The notes beneath the pieces are model-generated. The model saw only the letters and a list, made by a program, of their open reading frames with translations. It made no database searches and had not been told where the DNA came from. Made by a program: the position numbers and the translations under genes. A DNA stretch of 64,000 bases from Chlamydoabsidia padenii (lineage: Eukaryota > Mucoromycota > Mucoromycetes > Mucorales > Cunninghamellaceae): assembly GCA_025330725.1 (NCBI GenBank), contig JAIWND010000014.1, forward strand, positions 496,001-560,000, read 5' to 3'. Below, in pieces: positions 1 through 10,540 of the stretch. The first letter of the stretch is position 1. Each line of letters begins with the position of its first letter.

Positions 1-919
1 TTTGATTTCATGCATTACACTATGGGCTTTTTTTCTAATGTTTAATTTCGAGATAGAGTGAGTCGTTTCTTGAGTTGTTGTTGTTGTTGTTGTTATTTTG
101 GACCCATAACTGACACTGGCCGGGACCCAATCTTTTGGTAAGAGTTCCTTGACTAGATTGATGTTTATTAGTTATCCACTTATTCCCCTCCCCCCCCTCT
201 CTTTTTTTTTTTTTCCTTTCTTTTCTATGACTTACGATCGTAATAATCAGTGCCATATTCATGTCGAAGATGATGTTTGGTTGCAACAAAGAAGGCCAAA
301 AGTAACTTGATACATCGCATTTTCTGGAGATGGTCTTGTTGGGTTTCTTCGGGTACATTGATCCAAATTTGACGAGAGAGGTTTCGGATAGTTGCTGTCA
401 CCGTCTGGATTAAACCCCTTCCATTGCTGTATCGTTCATATGCTGTATTCACCCGGAAGGCCAATAAGAGACCCAGAGCCACACTAACAGAGCCCACTAT
501 AATATCAATATTCAAAAAAAGTCGGTCAGATCGATCGTAGGAAGAACCAACAAACGGGTAATGAAAAAAAGTTTTCATTCCCCCTTTGTGATACTGCGGA
601 GGATGGATTAAACTTACACACTGAGAGAGGAATAGCAATGTCCAATTGCAGTTTCTCGTAACCCAGATAGATCAAGAAGGTAAAGAAGGACATACCAGTG
701 ACAGGTACAAGTGTTGGTAACAAGACCGATCCTTTCCAGCGTAATACATCAGGCCATGAGAATTGGTTATCAACATATCGCGCAAAGTCACCAGAGAAGC
801 CTGCCCTTTGGTTCCATGGAAGACCTATTTAAAAGGATGCACAGAATGAGTTGATAGATCTTGGTCAGCTATGTGTTATGTGCCTTTACATTACCGTTTG
901 TATCCTGTGTTTGTTTCAT
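1..919 (-). CDS. Bestrophin/UPF0187-family anion channel, 5' part (runs off left edge)
   Basis: Four exons on the minus strand: 895-919, 618-824, 236-496 and 152 down to the window edge, all with GT-AG introns and consistent phase. The start at 919 gives MKQTQDTNGLPWN, then SWPDVLRWKGSVL, a hydrophobic segment (LLPTLVPVTGMSFFTFLIYL), and the family signature LGLLLAFRVNTAYERY followed by TIRNLSRQIWI. This pattern is typical of the fungal/bacterial bestrophin-like (RFP-TM, UPF0187) proteins, which are membrane anion channels. The C-terminal exon begins LKELLPKDWVP and contains a poly-Thr stretch coded by a (GTT/AAC)n microsatellite at about 77-99. The 3' end is outside the window. Family assignment is firm; the ion carried is inferred from the family only. 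Confidence 0.88.
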
Positions 920-1030
920 AAAAGTACTAGTTACAAAAGCAAAACTAATGGGTTGATTGACAGTTGCAACAGGAAGAAGAAAAAAAGAAAAAGGACATTT
1001 CCCTCATGAGGTAAAAGGAATTGTGGAACT

Positions 1031-1042
1031 ATTCAACTCCCG
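1031..1042. promoter_or_regulatory. Recurrent upstream box (ATTCAACTCCCG)
   Basis: This is one copy of the short TTYAAAnnCCG-type box that recurs upstream of many genes in this window. It lies 112 bp upstream of the bestrophin start. Function is inferred from position and recurrence only. Confidence 0.4.
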
Positions 1043-2670
1043 ATCAGTCGCCACCTAAAAATAAACTTGACATGAAATGCACCATCATCAACCATGCATA
1101 CATTATTATTCCGCCCTGCCTTTTTTCCGTCTCCACGGCAATCCATTACCACAGTCAAAGATCATATTTTACATGTTAAATAAGTTTGTTTATGAGAATA
1201 AAAAGTATAAATTGGGTTTTTATAAAGTAAACTAAAGGCTACAAGTAAAAAGGATGGATTACTACCTATTCTACTTTTTGATATCATTGAGAGTTTCCGA
1301 TAGTACGGCACCCCCGAGTCGTTGTTTAGTTGATTTCGGTGTTAATATGTTTAGCGCAATTGATGATGATGATGATGTCGATCGGCAAATGGATAACCTA
1401 AAAAGAGAAAGAAGCCTGCTTTCGATTGGAGGGATGACTGTGCCGAGTTCCGAGAATAACGTGATGATGTGCCCACCAGTTTACACCGAGCAAAGAGATA
1501 CCATATCACTACATCAAAGAGTTGGATTCACCCAATGATCAAGTTATGAGTCGCTCCATCAAAGTTGACCTGATTTGACAAGTCACCACGAGTTGAATAT
1601 CCTGTTTAAAAGGGGGTTCATCAAAGTGAGCCCACTGTCTTGTTGTATCAAAAGACGATTCAGTTCATATGTTTTGTCTTATTAAACAGTAAGCAATGTA
1701 TGTGTATTACCTTTCTCAAAGCGCATTCGGCCATGTGTGAGAACTTGTGCCAACCAAGTTATCTGTTGGGAAGCGGTTGTTTTAATAGTGTCAATCCAGA
1801 TAATGTACAATGCCTAGGAGTGAGATTCAACCACCTGTATCGCTCGTTTTAGTGTTAATACATTAATTGCTGCCATTGTTGCCGTCATAAATGAAGTTGA
1901 TATAAAAGTTGACACCGTCCTGAGGTTACGCAATCTTTTTGTTTTCGACCACAAACTACAATAATTGATGATCAGATGGTCGTTGATCGATTCGAGCTTT
2001 TATATTCAACTTTGCTTCATAGTCGTTGCGAGGTCCTTTTTGTTGTCAAAAGAGGAGAGAATTCGATTTAAAAAAAAGAAAAGAATAGGGAGAGGGAAAA
2101 GAAAAATGATAAAAATCGGGACAATGGTGTCGATTTCAAACGCCGATAAAGCCCCTGCTTCTGTTTTAGGAAGTAACGTGATCCTTTAAAACAAGTTGAA
2201 ATTTGAATAAAGCATAGTCTTATAGATAATAATTTGAAAATCATATGATCAATCAATATATAATGATGGATTGAAATTTCGAGGTGATCTATATATGTAC
2301 CATTTAACTCTCGGATCGAAGTGAACTGTTTGTATGTGTGTGTTTTTTTGCATTGAAATGACTCCACCTAACTACTAACATACAACCTACAGTATGTAAT
2401 GTGACTTTGTACCAAGATAACATGTCATAAAAAATTAATAATATATACCATTCTTTTGGACTTTGCATAAAGTCCTGTATATATATATGAAACAAATGAC
2501 TTATGATAACATCCTGTAGTCTGTTGTTAAATGTTGCTAATCACGGCATTATAATCTTATTGAGATGCATACTATATCTCACAGTGTGGAAGGCTTTTCG
2601 GTTCTTTACTCCAAAATATTAGTTCATTGCTGCCGAGTCATGTACTCCCCCCTGACCACCGATTACTAAA

Positions 2671-2683
2671 ATTCAAATGCCGC
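2671..2683. promoter_or_regulatory. Recurrent upstream box (ATTCAAATGCCGC)
   Basis: This copy of the recurrent box sits 70 bp upstream of the MIF-family start codon at 2753, in the forward orientation. Confidence 0.45.
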
Positions 2684-2752
2684 TTGCATGAATCAAAATA
2701 AATACGCCGCCCATCCTTGTTTCCTCCTTCCAAATCACAAAACCAAATCACC

Positions 2753-3112
2753 ATGCCTATCCTCAATGTCACTTCTAGAAAAGCTCCTCAAAATATAGCC
2801 GCCTTTACCAAGCGCCTTTCCACTGTTTTTGCTGAACAGATCGGAAAGTCCGAGGAATTGTGCCTGGTGACATTCAAAAAAGCAGATGAACTTGTATTTG
2901 CAGGTACTCACGATGATGCTTATTTAATCTATGTTGTTTCTATCGGGAATATTGAAGAAGAACGTAATGCTCGTTTGACAAAGGCGATTGCTGCTGAAAT
3001 GCGTAAGGAGCTAGGGATTAATAGTGATCGTGGCTACATCCTCTTCACCGATTACCCAGCTGCCAACATTGGGCACAAAGATACAACATTCAAGACAATA
3101 CTTGGCCTTTAA
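2753..3112 (+). CDS. MIF/tautomerase-superfamily protein
   Basis: Single exon of 119 aa. The start at 2753 gives Met-Pro-Ile-Leu; removal of Met would expose the N-terminal proline that is the catalytic base of MIF/D-dopachrome tautomerases. A longer in-frame start at 2717 would bury this proline, so 2753 was chosen. Other family features are a length close to animal MIF (about 115 aa), VSIGNIEEERN at the position of the MIF SIGKIG segment, and ISPDRVYI-like INSDRGYILF followed by AANIGHKDTTF (MIF: AANVGWNNSTF). The family forms trimers with keto-enol tautomerase activity; the role in fungi is unclear. A box lies 70 bp upstream and an AATAAA sits 47 bp after the stop (3159-3164). Confidence 0.9.
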   Translation: MPILNVTSRKAPQNIAAFTKRLSTVFAEQIGKSEELCLVTFKKADELVFAGTHDDAYLIYVVSIGNIEEERNARLTKAIAAEMRKELGINSDRGYILFTDYPAANIGHKDTTFKTILGL

Positions 3113-3280
3113 TAGTTTATAAAATTTTGGTTATTGCATTGTTATATGATATGGAGTCAATAAAGTGTTATGAACAATCACAGTGTTAACGATAGGACTT
3201 TATTAAGTATTCATTTATCAAAGGTAATCATAAAAGGTAGTAAAACTATTACTATGGCTACTACTAAGTAATATGATTAT

Positions 3281-4431
3281 TCAAACAGCGATTATGCCGC
3301 ATTGCCGTGGTTGTTCTTTTTCTCTAAAATGAGAGGTCCCCCCCCAGTGATACGTTCTAACAGATCATACACATCATTGCACACAGATCCAAAAAGACAA
3401 GTAGCATCATAGGATCGAGAAGATAAAGACTTGATCTTGAGTACCATCTACAAATCTAACAAAAGAGATAAACACTTTGCTAGTCAGTCGCTTGTACCGC
3501 TGTTTTTCTTTTCTTTTCCCATCGACTTACTTATCCAATATAGGGCCCAAAAGTTTCAAACCTTTTTGAATTTCCATTTCCGTGGGTTTGTCAATTTCAG
3601 CGACGGTAGAGACAATAGCCAAATAGTAGTCCTTTATACAAAATTTATGATCGCTACCCACACAAGCAACATACACATCATGTTTACATCCACTTTTTTT
3701 TTAGGTATTAAGATATGCACCGGATCAGTAGCATTGCTGAAGAGCCAAATACGCATATAGACGTGTCTTTTCCACCGTATCCCGAGCAGGTTTGTCCAAG
3801 TAGCTGTCATCCAAACGAAGCGCTATAGCATGACCAATGAGTTGTTGAGTACCAGGCGCCAAACCAAAAGAATCAAAGACTTGTTTCATAGACAGTGATG
3901 AGATGTTGAGACCTTGATGAGTGGAAAAATCGGTATTCTTGTATTCCTGGGCCCGTTCCAAGAATTTCTTTATGTGGTTTATTTCGTCGATTTCCATAAG
4001 AGATGAGGATAATGTTTCACGTTTGCGAGTAGGCACCTGGGCGAGCTTGATTCCTTTGTTGTATACCACAAATGGGCCAGAGATTGGTTTTAAAATCCAC
4101 AAATTTGGTCACACCTGTAAAGACCAAGATGCGCATCACCATCTGCCAACATAACTTGGAAATAAGGACAATGTCCCATGCGTGATCAAGACCAAGAGCG
4201 GTAAGTACTTTCCTCCAGGTTTAAATCTATTGTATAGTTAGAGTTTAGATGGATTAGTCTTGAGTATGTCTTTTAAAAATCGCTTACCTGATTTATTTTC
4301 AATGAAGCTGATTCTGCACCATAAGAGTTGTTCCGGTCTAGATGCAACACCTTGTACAGTTAGTAACCCCAGACAGGACAGTTTCTGTAAGACCGGTACC
4401 AAGCACAATTACAACGTACAGTAGTCTTCAT
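3281..4431 (-). pseudogene. Rab GDP-dissociation inhibitor pseudogene
   Basis: On the minus strand the order of a Rab GDI is preserved but the frame is broken. N-terminal VVIVLGTGLTET (from about 4417) and VLHLDRNNSYGAESASLKIN are in different frames with a stop between them. Then come DHAWDIVLIS and VMLADGD, shifted relative to RILVFTGVTKFVDF, then another shift into PISGPFVVYNKGIKL and the open piece 3725-4102 (FDSFGLAPGTQQLIGHAIAL). The middle of the protein (GDI GKSPYLYPLYGLGELPQG) is missing. The C-terminal piece HDVYVACVGSDHKF...YLAIVSTVAEIDKP survives, and the last piece (SYDATCLFGSVCNDVYDLLE) is again frameshifted, ending at a stop at 3281-3283. Apparent intron remnants suggest decay of a normal gene copy, not a retrocopy. 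An intact essential GDI is expected elsewhere in the genome. Confidence 0.85.
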
Positions 4432-5930
4432 CCTAGGCAATTTAACAAAACCAAAAGTGTCAGGTAAAGTAATTGAATCTAATCGTTCGTTAAAGGGTCT
4501 GTTCTTACCTTGGTTTCATATATTATAATTGTGAGGAAAAGTAAAAGAGAGTTGAATTTCTCCTTTTTTAAAAAGTCTCTTGCAAATGTTTAAATCCCGA
4601 CTTCGGATTCCTGGCCAATCACATGCTCTCCTGGGAAAAAGGGTAAAAAAAAAAAAAAAAAAAAGGAGCAACGTCTAACTTTGTCTTTCTCTTCTTCTCC
4701 ACACTGTTAACTCAAATTCCATATTCCATAATCAATGTAAACATGCACAACCACTTCATTTTTTGGCAAGTACTTACGGTGGAAATGTTAGGCCCTACTT
4801 GAACAAGTGGGTTTCATACTTTATTGAAGGTAAACTCCACTAAAAGTACTAAAGGAACTCGCAACAGTAACTTCACTCCTGTCATAATTATGACTTTATG
4901 TAGGAACCTTGAACGGTGGAAATCGACGTGGAACTAAAAGTATGAAGATTGACTAGGTATAGCAGTCTTTGGGAGGTAGGTTGTAAATATTGGATTGGGT
5001 GTTCACGGTTACTAATTTTTTTTGTTTATCTTCCTCACCTGCTATTTTATCAAGTCCACATGGCTCTATAAAAACTACCACCCAGGTAATGCGATTGAAA
5101 ATTTGATACCACTCTACTAAAGTCAACTTTTATCAATAAAAATAAAACTTGTTGAATCTGACAGCAGGGATCAACGTCCCATCGGTTGGTTTGATAGGGC
5201 ACAATATCAAGACTTCTCGTACAACAATCCTTACAGTATTGCACCACCCCTCCTGGTATGATCATGCCGATCATTTCTATCTCCGACATTATGGAACAAA
5301 CTAGTATTGACGTGAAACAGTTTACCAAGTGTAATGGTCGAAGGATGCTTAAAGGTAAATATAAAAAGCGGGGAGGAAACTATTTATGCATCTTTAAACC
5401 AACTTGTTTTTAACTAGTAGTTTATGTTGAGCATTTATACATAGTGGCTGTCCCAGTAGAAACACATTAGTAAGTAGATTTGAGCAAGGACTATATAACT
5501 CATACTAATCACTTTAATATTTAACCAAAAGTAGAAAGGCATTACAATGACACCGGAATGAATCCCCCCCCCCAAGAATTACAGAACGACGATCAAAAGG
5601 ATTCACATAGAATATCTGGAAAGGTAAAAAGAAAAGGAATATTCTCGACGATCACAAACGAAAGGGAAATAGAAAAACTAATTTGTTATTGTTTTCTTAA
5701 TTTAGAATCTACAATAGAACAATCGTGTACGACCACTCTGGACATACCATCATCATCAAATCAGAAAACAATAACAACAAAAGTGGTGTTCTATCGAACC
5801 ATCCTCCTGATGTGTGAGATAGTCTCCATCTACAAAGGTAAATATATATAAAGATATATTATCTCATCCAACATTTTTTTTTTTTTTTTTTTTTTTTTTA
5901 CTCTTCTTTAACTTTGAATAGGCCATTATA
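4432..5930. other. Gene-poor stretch with possible exon remnants
   Basis: There is no complete gene I can defend. The stretch contains a poly-A tract (about 4649-4669), a TTTAAATCCCGA box copy (4589-4600), and short open pieces next to splice-like sites. One is a plus-strand piece near 4760-4830 reading TYGGNVRPYLNKWVSYF. Another is a piece after an AG near 5165 that stays open to about 5310. A 97-codon frame at 5558-5851 has a plausible acceptor inside it but does not join cleanly to the next gene. A long poly-T (5873-5899) precedes the start at 5931, as is common for promoters here. Confidence 0.35.
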
Positions 5931-8060
5931 ATGCAATCATACTACAATACTCAGAAAACACAGGGACAAACGAATGATAGAACCACAGTCAATCTTATGG
6001 TGCGAAGACTCTCTGACAAATGGGACAAGGAAACAAGACGTTTAAGCAATGGTTTTATCAGATTAGGCAAGTTAAAAAAACAAATCAAGTTGATAAATGC
6101 ATACTCATATAATTATATTCCTCTTCCACAAATAGGTCTCCCAGGAAACAAGATTAAAAAGGTAATGGATAAAAATCATGGGGCTGCCAGGGAAGCGGAA
6201 CAGCGGAGAGACAAAGAAAAGAATCGTGGGCATATACCATCATGTGAACTAACGAAAACAAATGTCCTTTTTTATTCTAGGGAACATCTTCTACCTCTCC
6301 TTCTTCTTCTTCTCCCTCATCCAAATCAAGCACCTCAACCACATCTACTACCACTACCACTACTACTGATCCTCTTGAAACACCAATGTCTATGCAATTC
6401 CAACCAGCATTCAATTTGCCTTTTGTCCCATCAACAACCAAGAATGATTGGTCCTCTTCATCTGTAAGTAATCAAAATAATCAACTGTGACAACTCACTA
6501 ACCTCATCTTTATTACAAGATATACAATCAAATCCGGCAACAGCAAGACATGAAATGCAGAATCGAAACTTTGGAACAACAGTTGAAACATGATCATCAA
6601 GTATTTGAAGAAGAACGAGCTATTGTAAGTAATTAGATTATATCATACCATACGAATACTAACCATTCTTTTATATATATAATGTCATAGCTACTGAAGG
6701 AAATCAAGATAAAAGACAATCAACTTCTTGAAAAAGAACAACAATGGAACACTCGCTGGTCAGCAAAGGTAAGACATCAATGGTTATTTTGATTCCCAAA
6801 ATAGTCTTAAGCACATGAACAAAAATCCTGCAACTTTTCAAAGACCGCTCACTACCCTTCCTCTTAAACTTACCAAATAGATGCATGATATACAGCAACA
6901 AATGGAAACCGAACGAAAAGATCACGAAAACAGAATTATGGAATGGAAGACTAGATACCAAGCAGCAATGGATGCCGAACAACAAAAACATTATCGCCGA
7001 CTCGCCTACTTCCACGAACGATTGACAGCAAAAAACGTCGAGTATGCAGAATTGGAACAACAGCTAATTTGGAGTTCACCCAACTCTTCCCTACCAAAAG
7101 GTGATCATGATATCAATACAGCACATCATCTACCACATAATCGAGGACGCCGATCGGTCTCTTTGGAATCAGGTATTGTCTCCAGACGTAATGCGGAAAT
7201 GAGACAAAAAGGTGCATTCAACATGATGACATCAACAAAACGACACTCATCAACATCAGTACCAGGCGGTCTTGGCGGACTTTTATCAGCAGTCTCTTCA
7301 CCCAAGGATGATATGTATGCTTTAGAAATCCAAGACATGTCCCTACGACATCAGGCTTCGATGGACAACATGGCAGCGGAATACAAGGAAGATCGAGCCG
7401 AGCTATTGGCACAACATGACCGGGAAAAACAAGTCTTGAAAATCGAACACGACGCTGAACTTCGGGCGGCATGCTTGAAACTGGTGCAAGAACATGAAAC
7501 TAGGGTGGATGAAATCAACCAATCTTGGCAACAAAGATGGGATGATACCGTGACTCAAAACAAACGCGATCAAGATATTATGAAACTACAATGGAATGAA
7601 CAACTAGAGTCCGAAAAAAAGATATGGAAAGACCGTCAAATTATGGAACAAGCAAGCCTGAAGAAACAGCTTGCATGGTCAACCTATGAACTGGGATTGG
7701 TAAGGGGGAGAAAAGAAAATAGTAATGATGGTATACTGACATGGTTTTATACACTTATGCGAATGATGTAGATGCTCAAGGAACATAAATCTGCTATGGT
7801 TCTTGCGAAGCAATTAAACTTGGCGATTGATCACACTGCTGATGTGGAGGACATGAAGTACACTTTGACTGGGTTGTTAGAAGCAGGGATCAAAATTGCA
7901 TCTCAGTCGGATCACCTTCATGCTCTCTCCGAAAAGGTAAAGAAGAACAAGAGCAAGAACAAGGGAAAAAAACATTTACTTATCATTGTTTGATACATTA
8001 TGTTTTTAGTCAAGCAACTCACCATTATCTGTTGGATTTATGAATATGTCTATCTTTTAA
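5931..8060 (+). CDS. Coiled-coil protein of unknown function
   Basis: Eight exons: 5931-6066, 6136-6161, 6281-6463, 6520-6624, 6691-6768, 6881-7699, 7772-7936 and 8010-8060; about 520 aa. Phase is kept at every junction. The N-terminus (VRRLSDKWDKETRRLSNGF, then LGLPGNKIKKG) is followed by a Ser/Thr-rich linker. Long charged Glu/Gln/Lys segments typical of coiled coil come next (from IRQQQDMKCRIETLEQQLK to about residue 240), then a Ser-rich middle (SVSLESGIVSRR, GGLGGLLSAVSSP) and a second coiled coil (about 285-410). Intron 1 appears to be GC-AG (AG|GCAAGT at 6067). The start at 5931 follows a poly-T/CT leader; an upstream frame (5558-5851) might add N-terminal exons but is less convincing. 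I do not recognise the family; a cytoskeletal or Golgi scaffold is only a guess. Confidence 0.72.
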
Positions 8061-8392
8061 CACCTGTTTTTACTTTGTCATCCCCCCCCCTTGTTTATTT
8101 TACCTGCTTCCTATCTCTCTCTATATATATCCTACCAGCTTCTTCTCTCTATATATATCCTTCCATATCTTTTAACTGTTTATATTACAATAATTACTAC
8201 TCATATATAACTTACAACTAATAAAACAGACTTTTATGCATAAATTGCTGTATGTGTAGTGTGCTATGATACATGTCACATGATTGATTGGCCGTGACTT
8301 TTTGGGCGGGGTATTTGAAGAAATCTTTTTTTTTTTTTTTTTTCTTCTTCCTGTCGCTTCTTTTCTCTATTTTTTTTTTTTTTACTACTATA
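8061..8392. promoter_or_regulatory. 3' end of coiled-coil gene and promoter of MFAP1
   Basis: The first part is CT- and TA-rich (repeated CTCTATATATATCC at about 8117-8160) with an AATAAA-type signal at about 8219. A reverse-oriented box copy (GCGGGGTATTTGAA, 8306-8319) lies 74 bp before the MFAP1 start and is followed by two poly-T tracts. Confidence 0.45.
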
Positions 8393-9965
8393 ATGTCACA
8401 TCGACCTCAGCAACGACAACAAGTACCGACTGCTCAAGCCAAACGATACCGGGCTGGTGTTCCTAAAGGATATGTGGAGGAATCCTCTGACTCTGATGAT
8501 GAAGAAGAAATCCAACAACAGCAACAAGCAAGTCATCAACAAAAACCCACTGTCCAATTTGCTCAAAAAGACGTGGAAACTGGTATACAACAAGTTACAA
8601 TATCTGACAAGGATGCAGCCACTGATCGACGACTACGACGTTTACAACAAGCACAACAATCAAAACAACAGGGGGCAGGGCTTCGTCGAAGAAACCTAGA
8701 AGAATCGTCGGATGAAGACGGCACGGGCAGCGAAAACGATGAAGAACGACAAGCACAGGATCGACTATTGATGAAACAAAAGGCTTTACAAAGAGTACAA
8801 GAACAAAACACTACTGGATCTATAGGATTGGGCGACGATGGCTCGGAGGAAGAGTCTGAAGAAGTAAGTGTTTGAGTCTCATGATTGGACTTTATCTGTT
8901 ACTCACCTTTTTATTATTATTATTATTATTATCATTATTAGGAATCCAGCGAATATGAAACGGATAGTGAAGAAGAAGAAGAAGAAGATACACTCCAACG
9001 TATGCCAAAACCTATGTTTGTACCAAGGTAAGTAAACGACCCATAACTAACTATCTTATGGAAAGGTCTCTTTATTAACTCCTTTTTTTTTGGGGGGGGG
9101 AAATAGAAACCATCGAGCCACTATTTTAGAGCAAGAAAGGATCCAACGGGAAGCTGAAGAACGGGAACGAAAACTGGCAGAAGAGTTGGAAGAACGTCGT
9201 CAACAATCACACTCTATGTTGGCTGAAGAACTCAAACGAGAAAACGAAAAAGGTAAATCAAAGAAGAGGATGATCTATGAATGAATGGCTTGTTAACCCT
9301 TCTTTTAATAGCTGATGATTCGGATGTTGAAGACGATGTGGACGATACTGATGGATTGAACGAAGAAGAAGAATTTGAAGCTTGGAAAATCCGGGAACTG
9401 ATGCGTGTTAAACGGGATCGCGAAGAACGAATTGCGTAAGTTGGAAAAAAAAAATTAAGACAAACCAAACCAAATGGTTAACCCATATGATTGATTCTTC
9501 TTGTAGTCGTGAAAAGGAAGAAGAAGAACTGGAACGGCTTCGATCACTACCAGAAGAAGTACGACTTAAAGAAGATTTGGCTCGGGCTGACGAAACACGA
9601 AACAAGGATAAAGGCGAATTCACATTTATGCAAAAATATTATCACAAAGGTGCCTTTTATCACGTAAGTTGATGGTTGTATAACTAGTTGAAATGGAAAT
9701 ATAAAAATGACTCTTTATCTCTTTTAATTATATATAATAGGATGCTGACGACGAAATCTTTAAGCGTGATTACTCAGCGCCTACCATTAACGAAGTACGG
9801 AAAAAGGATCTTTTACCAAAGGTGATGCAGGTCAAGAACTTTGGTTTGGCAGGACGCACAAAGTATACCCATTTGGCTGCTGAAGATACAACAGACAAGG
9901 ACTCTCCGTGGAATCAACAACCTCAAGCAAAACGAAGGAAACACGGCTTTAGTGATAGGAAATAG
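8393..9965 (+). CDS. MFAP1-family spliceosomal protein
   Basis: Six exons: 8393-8863, 8942-9027, 9107-9252, 9312-9435, 9507-9663 and 9741-9965; 402 aa. The N-terminal half is acidic and Gln-rich ([13 protein letters not shown]), the middle is a long charged helix ([17 protein letters not shown]), and the C-terminus carries the highly conserved MFAP1 block: [52 protein letters not shown]. Despite its name (microfibril-associated protein 1), the conserved protein is a B-complex spliceosome component that binds Prp38. Expected location is the nucleus. The protein ends in a basic Lys/Arg cluster. Assignment rests on the C-terminal block. Confidence 0.93.
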
Positions 9966-10540
9966 AATAGGATAGTTACTTGTTGTTTTAAACCCATTAC
10001 ATACTTTTTTATTATAATAATAAACTGTGATTCCAATTGTATACATCCTTACACCTTTTACTCGAATCATTCAGTTGCTTCTTTCAAATCGATCGACAGC
10101 CAGACGTATGGCGTAATAAGCATGGTAACACAAACTCATGATTTTCCATGCTGTCTCACTGACAGCGTTGCCCTCTTTTAATATTAATAACAATACAACA
10201 GAATGCTTTATTTTTGATAAAATCCATATATGATAGTATCATTTGTACCTGTGCATGAACATCATATTCGGTAACCCTTTCTTCTTTACCATACTGATTC
10301 TATTGATGAATGTTCACATTCCAGTTCATTAGAAAGGACTTTGTTCCCCTATGACGTTTTTCCATCTGTCAAGGCCCGTGTAACACACAAGGTTAAAAAA
10401 ATGAGGATGTTCCTTGCAAGCAAAAAGCGGGATTTGAAAATTGTATTTAAAAGAAAAGGTACCTGGTTTTTTGTTTCAACTTTTTTCTTTCTCTATCTCT
10501 CTATATATCCTTCCTCATTCAATTATAATAAACCTCTTAA
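9966..10540. other. Gene-free stretch; promoter of the next gene
   Basis: The stretch holds the MFAP1 3' end (AATAATAAA near 10015-10024) and about 500 bp without a gene. A box copy in the reverse orientation (GCGGGATTTGAAA, 10427-10439) sits 102 bp upstream of the start at 10541, followed by a CT-rich leader. Confidence 0.45.

Larger units (their letters stand above)
920..2752. other. Gene-free stretch between bestrophin and MIF genes
   Basis: I find no convincing gene in this 1.8 kb. A plus-strand 94-codon frame (1254-1538) has an acidic run from a GAT repeat but no recognisable domain or splice context. The stretch is AT-rich, with purine-rich DNA near 2065-2110. A copy of the recurrent upstream box lies at 2671-2683, about 70 bp before the next start codon. 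Confidence 0.5.

Noticed and set aside
5558..5851. 97-codon frame as the first exon of the coiled-coil gene at 5931
   Set aside because: No phase-compatible donor joins it to the 5931 exon without a stop; the poly-T/CT leader directly before 5931 fits a start there.
8563..8811. Minus-strand Cys/Ser-rich frame that resembles a secreted Cys protein
   Set aside because: Antisense of the Gln/Asp/Glu-rich first exon of MFAP1; no start context or splice support.
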